From assembly GCF_965638725.1 (NCBI RefSeq), contig NC_134960.1:2172501-2236500 (forward strand): a stretch of DNA of 64,000 bases, in the 5' to 3' direction. This DNA is from Aptenodytes patagonicus (Eukaryota; Chordata; Aves; Sphenisciformes; Spheniscidae). Below the pieces are notes generated by a model. The model searched no databases and had not been told where the DNA came from. It saw only the letters and a program-made list of their open reading frames with translations. Position numbers and translations under genes: made by a program. Positions 34,661 through 48,200 of this stretch are shown in pieces. Each line of letters opens with the position of its first letter. The stretch's first letter is position 1.

Positions 34661-37600
34661 ACTTTTTCTCACGGGAGAGCTCTGAGAATGCATTCCAGAT
34701 TCCTTGAAAATACCCAAACAGATGTGCTGTTGACAGAGACAGTTGGAGGGGTTTTTTTCATGAGTCATGAAAGCACAGGGAATTTGGTATAGTTTGCTCC
34801 CATTTTCCACCCCCCCCTCTTCCCAGTGCAGCTGATGGGTGCAATCCTGCTTGTCCAGATCCTGTGCACATGTTGGGTAGTTGGTTTGTATCTGCCATCG
34901 TCTGCGAGTCAGACCTAACTTAGAGCAGGGTTACAGGCTATGCTATTAAAAAAAACCTGCTATGGATGTCCCTATCGGCAGCACCCTCAGCTTCTGTGAT
35001 AAGAAGATGGGCAGTGAAGACCTAGCTAAATAACTCAGGTTTGCCTAAAAAGAAAGCACATGCACAGTTCAGAAGGCAAGGGGAAAGCAAGCTGGTTTTC
35101 CCCTGTATATTTTATTCATTTGCCCTACTTTCAGGCTGGAAAGGTTTGACATGTTACTGCATCGTCCTGGGGTGGGAGACAAGAGACAAGTGTGGCTGAT
35201 GCAACGTGTCTCCAGCTGCAGCAACCAGCATCTGACACTGCCTGGAAAACCCCTGTACTGAACAAAGCTGTGCCGTGATGGCCTTTGGGGAATAACTTCA
35301 TTCACCGAGCAAGAGCAGACCGAGGAGAATATCAGGCCGCGGGAGAGGAAGACCCAGCCCAAAGGGCTGGAACAAAGCGGACATTTCCTACTGCCTTTGG
35401 CACAGGCTCTGCTGTGACTCGACCTGCGGACATGCAGGGACAGATGTGGGGTTTACCGAGGGAAAAGGGGGGGGGGGGGGAATAAATAAGTGCCATAGGA
35501 AGCAGGTGGTGGTGGGTCTCAAATCCAGCACAGCACAGCTAAAAGGTTTGGATATGGCACAGCAAGGTGGACGGGCAGCCCGGGGAGGGAGAGGCTGGGC
35601 AGGGTTACTGCCGTGCCTGTTAGTCATTAACTGGCCCTATCTCTGAGACAACCCAAAGTAGGCAGCTGCAGGCAGCACCCTTCCAGGTAGCACCAGGCAG
35701 AGAGCAGCTTCCTACGGCCTCACCCTGGCTCTCCGTGGGTGGCAGCCTGGGGGGGCCATGACCTTGCTGTCCCCCCCCACAGCGGTCACACTCCCTGGCA
35801 GGGTATTTGGCCTGAGGGTCCACCTCCCGGGAAGGGATCCGTCCAGCCGGGAACCCGCTGGGTACCAGGGCTGCCTCGGATCACACCCACCTAAAATCCT
35901 GCACAACTACCCGATGCATATCTGGAGCAGGAACGTTTTGCGCACGAACAAAGAAATCACCCACCAGATCAGGTCTGTGCCCTGGCCAGCTGCAGCAGCG
36001 GCTACTGCCAGGGAGAGAGCGTGGGGCTGCTGGATCTAGAGTCACCTTTGTACCCCCAGGAAGGGACACCATCTCAGTGTCATCGACATAACCAGAGGAA
36101 ATCGGTATTGTTTAGGAACCGCTGCAAGTTTGTTACACACGGGGGGAGGGGACGGGAGAGAGAAGGGAAACTTTCTATGATGCAAAGAGTGCTAAAAATA
36201 AGGTAGAGTTTAATTTGCCCATTCATGCATTAAAAGGAGCAAGTTTTTCACATGCTCAGATACAAGAAGAACAGCACTTAAATTTTCACAGATAAAAGGT
36301 TTGACCAAGATTTGAGGACAGAAGAAAACAGCAGCTAGTGCCTCACACGCAGGGACCACAGACACGCTCCAAGTGTGTTTTTAGCAGGACAGAGGAGGTG
36401 CTTTCCTTCGTCACCTGCCAAGTTACCTGCGTGACCGACCGCACATTAGATATTTTGCCAGTGAAAAGTAGTGAAGTCTCATGACGGGGTGGAATTTATC
36501 CATGCAGTTGCTTCACTGGGTGAATAACTGCCAAATTCAAAGTATTTTGTTGTTGGTTTTGTTGTTTTGAACTCTTTGGGGGGGAGGGGGGGGAGCAGAG
36601 GCGAGCTCTCCAGCTCAGGAGGGGTGTGATTTGCCAAACCCCAGCTGAGACTCAGAGGCTGCTGTGCTGTGTCGGTGCCTGACCGGCTCCTCCACCACTT
36701 CTAGGGCAGGTGGGATTTGTAGAAGCGACATTTCTTCTCCCGGTACAAACTAAGGAGACCTTTAGGCTACTTGTACCCAGAGGAGCATCACGAGCTCTTT
36801 CGGATAAGCCTCCTGCATAGGCTATGCGATGAGAACAGTTTTAAAACCTTGACATTGGATTCTTCTGAACTTGCCTACCCTAATCAAGCTCTTCATAAAC
36901 AGCTGGCTTTCCTGTGTTGGAATAGGAGTTATCTTCACCTTTAATATGCACACAGCTACATTCAGCTGGGAAGTAATTACATACCAGGAGAGCAGGTCAC
37001 TGGAGAGAGCTCACCCTTGCCAAACGCAGACAAAGCAATAAAAGGGAAGTTTTTATGGGCAGGGCTCAAAGGGCAAGTGGCTCTTTCTTGTGCTATGAAC
37101 CTTGCATGACAGTGAGAAAGATCTATAGGCAATGCAACTGTTTTAAAAATAAAGAGAGATCACCTCTCTGTGGTAGAAAACAAAAAGCAGGCATCATATC
37201 ATCAGTGGTCATTTGGGAAATGAACGGAGCTAACGCTGCAGGCTTGGCAGGCTGCTTGAGCAGAGGCTCTCCATCACTTACACCATACTTTAGCCATCAC
37301 TGGCTGCAGCTTAGTTGCAAACCTTGAAACCATTTAAAAACAAATAAAAAATTCTCCTTATTTAGTTGTAGAGCTTTAGCGTGTCAACAGGACAAAACAT
37401 CCTGAAAATAACACGACAGTCTCAGAAACAGTCCCACAACCTGAACCTGGGAAAGCCTTGCAGAGACTCAGGCACAGATTTGCTGCTGCAGCAACCTGCA
37501 CCGAGGCAGCAGACCTTGGTTCATGCCAACAGAGATTTTCAGTGCTGCAGAGGCAAGGATATCACACATCTGTTAACTGCAGCTTTTCCTAGTGAAAACC

Positions 37601-40600
37601 CTTGACCTATAAATAAAGAGTTGTTGCTTTTCCCCCAATCTTTGTCCAAACGGCTTGTTAAAATGCCCTTCCATAATTAGAGGGGAACATAACTTCCTCC
37701 CCTGTGGCCCGCTCAGCACATTGCTCATAATTTAATCGCTCATTAGGAGTGACCTGTGAGCGGCTCAGCACCGTGCTGTCCAAAGGAGCCTTTTGCTCTT
37801 GGCTGCCCAGAGCGGTGGCACCTTGCATGAGCTTTGCCCAACAGGCAGCAGAGCCTGCAATTATTGTCTGACCTTTATATGTCATAGCGATTGAATCCTG
37901 ATAATTGGACACATTTCCAGGCAGTCACGTGATTTACGGTATCACACCTATAAAGGATCGCAGTGCTTCAGACCAAAGGTATGAATTTATATCTGCAAAA
38001 AATAGTGGAATATTTGTTTGTGGTGCAAAGGCAAACTACTGCTTAGGTAGCAAGTGAGCGTCTTGGACTGCAAACATTATTTCTCTGCTGTTGTGCTGGA
38101 TTATTCCTCCTCTCCAGTTCCCCAAGGGTCCATTCCCTCCACCACCCCGGTTTGTACAGACAACACAAGGAGGACAGAAACTCCTGCAGGACAGAAACCT
38201 CTCCCAGAAGCTTACAAGGGCAACAGAAGAAGTGTGGTCTGTAGAAAAGTCGGTTTTAGAGCTTAGATGAGGAAAAAGCTTCCCTAGAAAGGGAGGAAAG
38301 TCACATTTTCATGGACTAATTTTATCTAAGTTGTGTTTTCTCCTACACCAAGTGCTTCAGCCCACTCCGTACCCTCTTCCACTGCAGAGCCGCACTTCAG
38401 AGCTCCTTTTCCTCCCACATTTTTCCATCCCCTTCAATATTTCTCTCACTGTTAAACTCACCCCGTCCCACCCCAGCCTTCCCATGCGCAAAAGAAACAA
38501 GGCAATAATAAAAGTGCGTTTGTGCAGGCAGCATGGTGCATGTAGCTCAAGCTATCTGCATGCTGTGTCCCTCCCCTCTAACCTTTGGTCTTATCTGTTC
38601 TGATAACATCAGGATGCAAATTCAGCCTGCGTGGCTCCCTGCCACGCTGGGCTGTGGGTGGCCACATGCAGCTGGGAAGGGTCAGGGAAAGCTTCCCATG
38701 GCTCTTTTCAGAGCTGAAACAAGAGCATGGCACGCACTGCCACCGAGCTGAATGCTCAAAGGCCGCATGAACCCAAGCTAGCAGAAGCCATAAATCACCT
38801 AAAACCTAGAAAACCTGCTCACCTCACTAGCAGACGTATTTGGTCACCAGGTGGATGTAAGCAAAGGTGTCAAACCACAGTATTAAGGACTCAGGGCTGC
38901 GAGGCACAGACAATCCGTATGCTCATTCCACTAACTCCCCTGCTGACCAAGGTGAAAAGTGGTGCCAAATCACAGACAGGAGTAACAAGGAGGATGGGGT
39001 AGCCAAGTGGATCTGTAGCCACAGGGCTAGGAGATGATGAGGGCCAGGGAGTGGGCAAGGGGGTAGATCTCATCACCCACCCATCCAAAACCACTACGGG
39101 TTGGGACCCAGGTGCCAGAAGTTACCAGGGTCTGCCTCTGCATGAATACAAAGGCAGTTAATCATCCCTTCTGGTATTTAAGGCTGGTAAATGAAGTCAG
39201 GACAAATGCATGGATGGAATAGGCATTGGACAACGGTTATCAGGAGATTTCCAGGAATGAGGAAACCAATCTGCAGGGAGCAAACAAGACAGCAGACCCA
39301 GCCTCTCCCCCCTGCCCTCTGACAGCCAACACACACGGTTGGGCTCTCTTCAGCCTCTTCATCTTCAGGATGATCCACCCCCTTTGGTTTTGCTCACGAT
39401 TCATACAGAAACTTCACCGTGAAGCCTTTGAAGAGCCTGACAGTCGGTACCCAGCCGGCCCAGGCATGGCTGGGTGCAGCTGCTGTCACCTGCCAGCGGA
39501 GCCACCGGCGAGGGACGTCAGGTGGGGTTAGGGGTGAGATGCTGTCACAGCCCACACAGCACAGACCTGCCTCTCCAGCTCACCGGTGTCTTCTCAGCTG
39601 CCAAAAGACTGCAGGGTGGAGAAGGCTGAACTGGTGGCACGTCAGGCTGCCAGCGGCTCTTCCCTGGCAAGCGGCACCCAGCTCCTGGGCCAGAACAGCA
39701 GCAATGCGCATTACTTGTGCAACACGAGCATCCTGAACGACGACGACTGCCGATGCCTGCACAGAGGATGCTCAGCCATCGCAGACAAACTCACAACCTA
39801 TTTTGGTATAGGAAATTTCACACTTCAAATAAGCGCTCCTGCCTATCGTGCATTGTTCCCCATTGCACGGCTGTGACACGCTACGCTGCAGGCACGTGGC
39901 CGCAGCATCAAAGCACAGAAACGCTGGGGCAAGCTGAGATGTGCGCAGCAGCTTCTGGGGATCTTCCAGGGGAATTCAACCTCGCCAGCTTCACATGACT
40001 GCCTTAGCAGAAACGGCTGCCTCGCTGGCCACTGGCAAAGGGATGGACTTTGTTTTCTCTGTTTGCATGGAGCAATGGTTAAAAATACAAAAGCAAGGGC
40101 GTGGTTAAAAGGCAGGTTTCATTGGGAGGAGGATGGGGTAATGGTCTGAGGAGCTCTGGGTAGATGGATGTTTTGCTCCTTTCAAAGCATGCGGTGGTTT
40201 AGCAGTGATAGCATGGAGAGAGAAGCACAGAAAACAGCGTAAGGATGCTGGCCCTCGTCCAAAATGAATTCAGCACAAGCATTACACATATTAGCTATTT
40301 GCAAGCTGGGCTATTAAATAACAAGACCCAGGCTAACCACAGGCATAAACACTGAATGTGCTCGGTTTTAATATCTGCATTGCAAGAATACATTTCACTG
40401 AATTTCTTCTGTCATGAGCTAAATACTATAAAGTTTTTACCAACACTCTTCAGGCAGAAAAAAAAATTAATTGAGAAGCCAAGTCCAGACAGGTACAACT
40501 TCGTTTTCACCAACTTTATTGCTGAAGAAAGCAGAGGGAGCAGAGTGTGGACTGCGCTGGCCTGTTCCCAGCCCTGTGGCTGGTAAACTGGTTTTTAGGA

Positions 40601-43600
40601 TATTTTTAAAAAATTCTGGAGGGAGATGGCATAGATTACCAGTGGCATTATTGCAAATCAGCAAGTGAACCATGTTAGCGCATACACATTTCACGTGGAA
40701 ATAATAATTCAGTATTATATCCAGCAGCTGCCATTCCTGCCCAGAGCAATCCTTTGCCATCAGCTTTGGAAGAGCCTCACCGGGGTTTCTCCTGCTCTGC
40801 GTGCTGCGCCCCACGCTTCTGGAAGCCCACGGACAGACTTCCCTGAGGGTGTACCAGAGTGACCTGCCTCGGTGCGAGTGATTCACGCCACCATTTGCTC
40901 TGCCCTGCAGCTCCACATGCCTCCCACCCTCACCCCACAGCGAGGTCCCAGCTCACCTGGTGCAGGCGGGGGCCATGGCAGAGCTGTGCTTCATTTGCCT
41001 AATGTTCATGTGACGGCTGTATCATCTCAGGCTGTGTGCCAAAATCCCAGCACAAGCTGCATCACATCAAGAAATCTCATGTAGTTTGTATCTGCTAATG
41101 TGTAACATCCATCAAGCTCACACCAACAATCAACAACTGCATCTGAGCCACACCAAAAGCATCTTAGATGTTGCCTACAAAATATTATCTGAACCACGAG
41201 GGTTGAAAAGTTTTACAACAACCGGCTGCACCAGAAACATGCTGCTTCCCAGCCGCTGTGCAAAATGCTACCAGGCTACTCAAGGGGAATGGTCCAAACC
41301 AGCACAGCTCACCAACGCTACACACGCAATTTCCACGCACGGGTGATCAGCCTGTCTCATTGAGTGGCTTTTTCTCCATGAGGCAGGGAGAGGAAAGCAA
41401 TCATCAAGAAGAGGGTTTAAAAAAACCCGCAGCAATTAATAGGTATGTTCTCGGACCTATGTTTAATTTACATCTTGTGACTGACCAGATTTCAGAGTGG
41501 TGCTGTCTTTAATTAAGGCACTACTACTGAAACCGCCCTTTCTTAGCTGATTTAATGTTATCTTCCCTTAGAGCTAAAGACAACAGAAGTGGTTTTTTTC
41601 CATTTATTTTAAAAGGCTTGGGCCCACCTCGATTATAACCTTGCCCGGCTGTACGCAGAGCTGATAATTTTTGGGCCTTAATTCCCGGATCCTGTTTGCT
41701 GCTGGGTTCATCCCAACAGTTCAGAACCTGACCGTGTCCCTGCGGCTGAACGCTTCCCGCGCCTCCACTCCGAGATGGGCAGCAGCATACGAAAGCCACG
41801 TGCATGTGCTGGCAGCAAAGCCAAGGCAAAGCTTGAATATAATTCCCAGATTCAGGAAAATTCCCCTCCCTCAGAAGAGCAATTCCTCATGGGGAAGCGT
41901 GGAGAGCTTTGCTGGAAGCACAGGCTGAGCCCCTCATCCCCATCCCTGATGAACAGCTCAGCAGGAGAAAGACCCCAGCTCACTTTCCTCCAGTATTTTA
42001 CTCGTGATAAACGGGTAGCAAATCTTCTACCTAACTAGCGTCTTGAGAGAAGAAACTCACTGAGGTGTTTTGATTACAGTGCATGCACCTTTACGTAACA
42101 CAAGCATCCAGGGGTTAGGGAGTGTGGACAGCCCTCGAACTGTGCATAGGTATGAGGAAGTCTTTTTCTGTGTTCCATGTCAGGGTGCCAAGGAGGAGCA
42201 CAGCCAGGCTGAGCGCGTGGCCTTTCAAGGCAGTCTCCCCAGGATCAGGAATGACTCTGCTTTTGCCCCTTTTGCAGGGACTACAGACCTCGCAGCAGGA
42301 ACCTCGCAGCAGGAACCCCGCAGCGGGATGGCAGCGGGACCCTGCCTGAGTCGGGGGAGCAGCACGAGGCACCCCATGGCTGATGCTCAACTGTTCCCAG
42401 TGCCGAGGCTGGAGCGCTGACACTGCGCCACGTGAACACATTGCACGGTACCTTACAGTCAGATCCAACTAAAGGCAAAATTCCTGTATTTCAGGGAAAC
42501 CTGCTAACTGCCCTGGGGAAGGTTCTTGCCATGAACAAGAGTAACTTACACCCCGAGCCATGGGGATCACATTGCAGCAGAGGTGTTTCCCTGCTGACCC
42601 CAGGAACTGCTGAGCACCATCCTGTACCCTGCGGGAGAGGCATGGGTGGGCTATGCTCCGCTTTTAGCAACCAGCTCCTTTTCACTGCTTGGCTGCTGCA
42701 GGGATTCTGCATCCCTGGCCATCTCAAAGGGGCTGGCTGAAGGCCACCTGCGGAGAGCCCCGGCTCGCCTGCAGCGCCCCAGCTCCACAACTCTCCCAGG
42801 GTTATCAGTGCTCGCCAAACCCCCACCGACTGCCACGTGCATGTGCTGTCTCTGCAACCGCAGAAGCGGTGGGAGCCGCCGTGCCAGCAGGCAGCGGGGG
42901 GGCTGCGCTCCAGCCTCCCCGGGGCCCTTGGCTGGAAGGAGCCACTCCATCATTTCCATGACCTTCTCACACGGCCCTTGTAAAGGTGAGGAGGAAGACG
43001 CTGGTCTTCCAGCTTGCTGCTTTTTGCTTTCAGTGCAGGACCTGGCAAGCTGCGAGACAGAGGACCCAGGTGCTGTCCTTACCACAGCGTTCTCCTTGAA
43101 GTTGAGAGGACAGTGCAGGATACCCATTGCTGCCCTCCCACCCGCGGGATGGGCACAGCATCTGCCTGGCACAGCCCTGCACTTACCTCCTGACTTCTTG
43201 GTAAGGGCCTGGAAGGGACTGACTTCAGCCCGCTTTCCAGAATAACAAACAATCCAGGGGCAGCTGGAGCCACTTCGGTGGCACAGTTTCACAATGAACT
43301 CGCTGTGGTTCAGCAAACCTCAGGCACCTTGCGTCTGAGGAACAGGAACCTCAGCAACCGAGGTCTGCAGGACGCGAGCCCAGCCCTGCAGGAAAACGAA
43401 CTCGCTACGGTGTCAAAAACCCAACAAAACACTTGAGAGCTTGGCACCTGGGACATGTCCCCTGCTGCGGGCACCCCGAGCCTGCACATGCCACCTGGCG
43501 TACACCACTGCCCTCTGTGCAGAGCCCAGTACAGCTTTCTGCTCTGGAAAACAAACTCGGTAAATCGAGAAAAACTACGAGAAAGGCTAATGTTATACTC

Positions 43601-44672
43601 GATAACAACTTGCTGCCTCCTGCACCTCTGCTGAGCAAACCACTATTTCCTGAATCGAGGTGTCAGGCATGAAATATTTCACATGCTGGAGCAACCGTCA
43701 CCATCTGCTAAGTGACAAACAGAACTTAAGCCTTTCCTGGTATTTGATGCATAAATCAGGGTGCGTCCTGTGTGGCTGTTTGTGATTCTGTAATTGAAAA
43801 CTCCCTGTCTTGCTTGGGGAGGTGGCAGTAAAAATGCTTGTATAGTCAGCATAGATCTGGTCTAAACCACTTTCTATTGAGGTATTTCCCTAGCATGCCT
43901 AACTGGAGCGTGCAGTCTAATGCTACTGCAGCAGGAGTGTTGCCAGAAGTGCCTGTGGGCATCAGGTAAGGCCATACCTGAAGAACCAAGAACTTGTTTC
44001 CTTGGATATCCTCTTTCCCCCACAGCTAATACGGTTTTATCCTTTCCTTCCACTCCACGTCTCACCAACCGGGTGAGTAGTGACTCGACCATTACTCATG
44101 GCCCCACGGGTCTGGCAGGCTGATCATTGCATAAGCATTTATTTTTGCTTTTATCCCTCCAGGCACTCATTGATTATCCTACCAAGTCCATACCCAACAA
44201 GTGTCCAGCAGACAGCGTTGCCTGGGGCCACCAAGCCACGTGCAGTAAAGACGAGAAGACAGACCTCCATGCTTGGAGAGCGTCGGCTTTGCATGATAAC
44301 CCCCTACCCACAGGAGCTCCTGGGAGGTCTCCTGTGCAAAAGCCACACATTATATGTTGTCACTTAAAAATATGCTTCACCAACATTATTCACAACACTT
44401 GCAAGAAGCACAGAGGAAAGGCTGATCGCTGGTGTCAGTCGTCAGCACAGGAGGGTTCGTGCTGTGGAGGCACAGAGGGGCAGCTCCGGCCCTATCTGCT
44501 GCAGTCATGGGAACGCCGAATTCAGCGTGTCCGTGACGCATGCCCCAATTCAGCACTTCTGCTCTGCTCTCCACCTCAGAGTACCAGGTCACCTCCTGCT
44601 CAGGTCTCCAGTTCACACAGGCTTGTCTATTCAGACCTCCACATCAATATACGCAAACAGGAGCATACCCAG
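34661..44672. other. Non-coding interval 3' of IRF1
   Basis: No coding exon recognised on either strand; specifically no SLC22A5/SLC22A4-like transmembrane exon. G runs occur near 35468-35480 and 36578-36591. Open frames at 39000-43300 overlap on both strands and lack motifs. By mammalian synteny this is where the antisense lncRNA IRF1-AS1 and its enhancers lie, but that cannot be shown from sequence. Confidence 0.5.
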
Positions 44673-44674
44673 TA

Positions 44675-45200
44675 GATCGAAGGAAGGGATTATCCCCTCC
44701 ACCCAGCACTCCGTAGATCACACCTAGAATACTGCGTCCAGTTTTGAGTCACCCCCAGTACAAGAAAGGCATTGACAAACTGGAGCAATAAGCCCAAAAA
44801 GCTTGAAGCCACCAGCACAGCCAGGGGCACAGAGCCCTTGCTGTAAGAGGAGGGGGCAAAGGGGGCTTGTTCTGCTGGAGGAGAGGCTCATAGCACCCTC
44901 CTGCTAGGGGCTTATTGCGAAAGTGGAGCCACACTCTTCCGAAGGTGCATGGTAGGAGCACGAGAGACAAGGGGGGAAAGCTGAAATGACAGGTTCAGCC
45001 TGGATATCAGGGGATGTTTTTTCCTGCAAGGACAGTCCAGCAGTGGGACAGGTCACCCAGGAAGGTTTCCATCCTTGGAGGTTTCCATGACCTGACTGGA
45101 AACAGCCCGGGGCAACTTGGTCTGACCTTGTGACTCATCCTGCTTGAGCAGGAGGTTGGACTAGAGTCCTCCCAAGGTTACTTCCCACGTGAATTATCCT
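44675..45200 (+). mobile_element. CR1 LINE 3' fragment, about 525 bp
   Basis: Recognisable CR1 3' sequence: 'tagaatactgcgtccagttt' and 'agtacaagaaaggcattgac' in the 5' part, then 'ctgctggaggagaggctcat', a 'ttcagcctggatatcaggg' block, and the closing 'gaggttggactagagtcctc' followed by a degraded 'gaattatcctac' tail. It is the longest CR1 copy in the window, has lost its reading frame, and looks old because the terminal ATTCTATG repeats are decayed. Confidence 0.9.
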
Positions 45201-48200
45201 ACAAGACTACTCTGCTATGTTCTTCCATAGCAAGTAGATCATTGCAGGTGGTGCAGTTCACAAGAAGTTCTTTGCTTTCTCCTCCTGCTTAGTGCACTGA
45301 TTTACCATCTGTTTATCATCTTTCTTTAATCAGCAGCTGGCTTCCAGACCATGCTTTCAGAAGAGCTCTTTTCCTGTTAAATTTTGATTATGTCTCAGTT
45401 AAGGTCTGGTAGTAAGTGCCCTGTTCTTCCACACCTCACAGCCATAGAAATACAGCTATCGGTGGCCGTTCCCTCACTTGCTGTATGATGTTTCTCTGCT
45501 GCGCAGAAGTGCAGCAGCATAAAGCTCCCAGGTGAAACCACCTATATCAGCTTCAACAGCAGAGGCGAATCCCAACCAGACTTTACACGGCATTTCTACC
45601 CAAGTCTTTCACGCTAGCTGAGGCATTCTATGCACTGAGGTGCTGCCTTAATATTTGCTTTATCAAACTCCAAAAAATGGACTCTAAACTTACTGGGGAA
45701 AGCTGAATCATCAATAACAAGAAACCCTCCACCCTCTAACCAAGAAATATCAGACCAGAAGCTTTCACTGAATTGGAAGGGGGAAATAACCTTCACAGGC
45801 TGGTGCTGCCGGAAGATGCAGAGGTCCATCTGCTCACCCCTGTTTCTGTCTCCAGAGGGACGCCGAGGAGAGCACAACCAGCAGTTCTGCAAAGTCTTGA
45901 GAAGCCCTGCCTGCGCTGGGGTTTGGTGGTATTGCAGCTGTGCTCACAAGGGCTTTTAATTTCTCAGGAAGCCTCTTAAAATAATCTAGATGCAGAAAAC
46001 TAAAGCTCAAGAGATCCCTTGCCCTCTGCACAATGTGGGAAGCTCCTGTGAAGGCACTTTTAATGCACATTATTACTAGAATAAGCCACAGTAGACAATT
46101 CCTTATTTCTTACTGAAGTATATAGGAGCAGAGGGCAATTGGCACAGACAGGTTAGGAAGAGGCATTCGGTGCCTTGGAAGTTCTTTCCTTGTTTGCATG
46201 ATATTCCCGTTCACACAGGGGCAGACATTACCTGCCCTTAGGCTTGGCCCCCATCCCGAGCATTGCAAGAGGAGCACAGGAGAAATACGCACAGGAAAAG
46301 TGTCCTGTAAAGTGGAAACAAAGAAGAGAACAGGTACAGTGAAAGGAAGAGAGGAAAAACCAGAAATACTGAGAAAAACAGAAAAGGAAAGCCTAGAGCC
46401 AGTATGAGTTTGGCTTCTGTCTATGAATGGGGGGGTGGGGGTGGGAGGGAAGAAACAGTTTCATTTTGTCTTAAAATGCAACACTCCCACTGTGCTAGAG
46501 ACTCACCTGTGCAGAGAGCTCCACCAGTAATGTTTTCCTCTCATTCTCAGGACACTCAGTAATGCTCTTCAATTATTTTGATTCATGCCAATCAATGATA
46601 GCCCACAGCACCCACTACATGGAAATGATTATGTTTATTTACTAATCTTCTGTGGGTAAAATGGAATTAAAGCCAAGAATGACTGCAGCAGTTTTAAGCC
46701 ACATGTAGTTCAAACAACAAGATGCACACTTCCTTAGATGTAGTTCTAAAACAAGCATTAGAAACCCCAGATCAAGAGTTACTAAAACCCAGAGCGTGTA
46801 GTTTACTTGCTCTTACTTCTCAACCCAGTGTCCCAGTAAATTAGCTTGGGGTCTCCTCTCTAAACCCAGGATACCAGCAAACCAGTGCATCCCCACCATC
46901 GGGATTGCACTCCTACTTTCTCTCAACCACTTTTATCCTTCGGTAACAAACAATAAAAATTTCAAACGGTATTGGGGTACCTGGTGCAAAGAGGAGCATG
47001 ATGTGATGCAGGCTCCCAGCCTGGCTCTGCTACACATCACCGCAGGGGCAGACCCCGCTCAGCCCGCAGCCAGGGCTTTGTAGAGCTGGCCCTGCCGCCC
47101 CAGGAGCCCTGCTTTCAGATAAACGGACCTACTGGCTCCTCTCCTTCCTCCCTGTGCTAAATAGCACCACTGCAAAACCCTTGCTGATAGCAGGATGCAG
47201 CTACTGAGACATGCCCCTGGCTAAACTGCCCCACGGAAAACCCAGAGTATGGCAGAGTGCTGAGCTCGGATGAAGAGCTGCAGCTGCCGATTACAACATT
47301 CAAATGCAAATGAAAACCAAAAAATCACTCCCAAGGTAAACAGCAACACGCTGGAGCAAACCAGAACCCAGCAGCGTACAAAAATGCATTACAGCATCTC
47401 TACTTCCTATTTCCTTTTCCTTACAGCTCTGAAAATAGTAGCTGCAAAGGTCATGGGTTTTTGGGACAGTTGCTTGTAATCAGGCAGCTGAGACCGTTGC
47501 TGCTGCGGGGCCAGCTGAGCACACTCAGGAGCCAGGTCCCAAACCCCCACCGTTTCCAGCCTGATCTTTCCTACTGATTTCCTACCTGGTTTGCCATCAG
47601 GGTGCAAACCACCACAGTGCCCAAGCTGGTTTATGAGAGGAGCTTTGGCGACAGCAATACCTGGCGGTGGGGCACAGGGATGCCCGGCGTGGGGAGGGAC
47701 CAGCTCGGTGATGCAGCGTTGGGCTGTCAGAGCCCAAAGGCAGCTTGGGTCTGAGTCTCCTCCTTTCTGGTAGTGCCTGATGAAGGGTCTCTTGGAAACA
47801 AGCAAATTCTTACTGAATTTTTATGCTGAAGCAGTACCAAGGCTCCTGGCCAAAATCAGCATTGCATTGCACTAGTTTCTGTACAGATACGAGGTACAGT
47901 CGGTCTAACAGCCTAGGGGAGAGCAAGCACAAGCACCGTAGGAGCAAGAATTAACACCCAGACGCCGGGTGCGTGTTGCACCATCAGGAGAGCTGCTTTC
48001 CTCCCCCTCCTCACTGTTGTGAGCTCTGATCCCAAAATGGCAGCACCACCCGCGGTGGAAAATGAGGCCCCTGGGCACTGTGGTGGAACCAGCACTAATT
48101 AAATACCCAAAAAGCTACAAACTTGCAGAAGCAGCAATATAGCGATGAGATGATGGTAGCGTGACTGCAGGTATCACTTGGCCAACTCCGGTCTGATTCA

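Noticed and set aside
42651-43316. 221-codon minus-strand frame
   Set aside because: Overlaps a 199-codon frame on the opposite strand, with no recognisable domain and no splice context.
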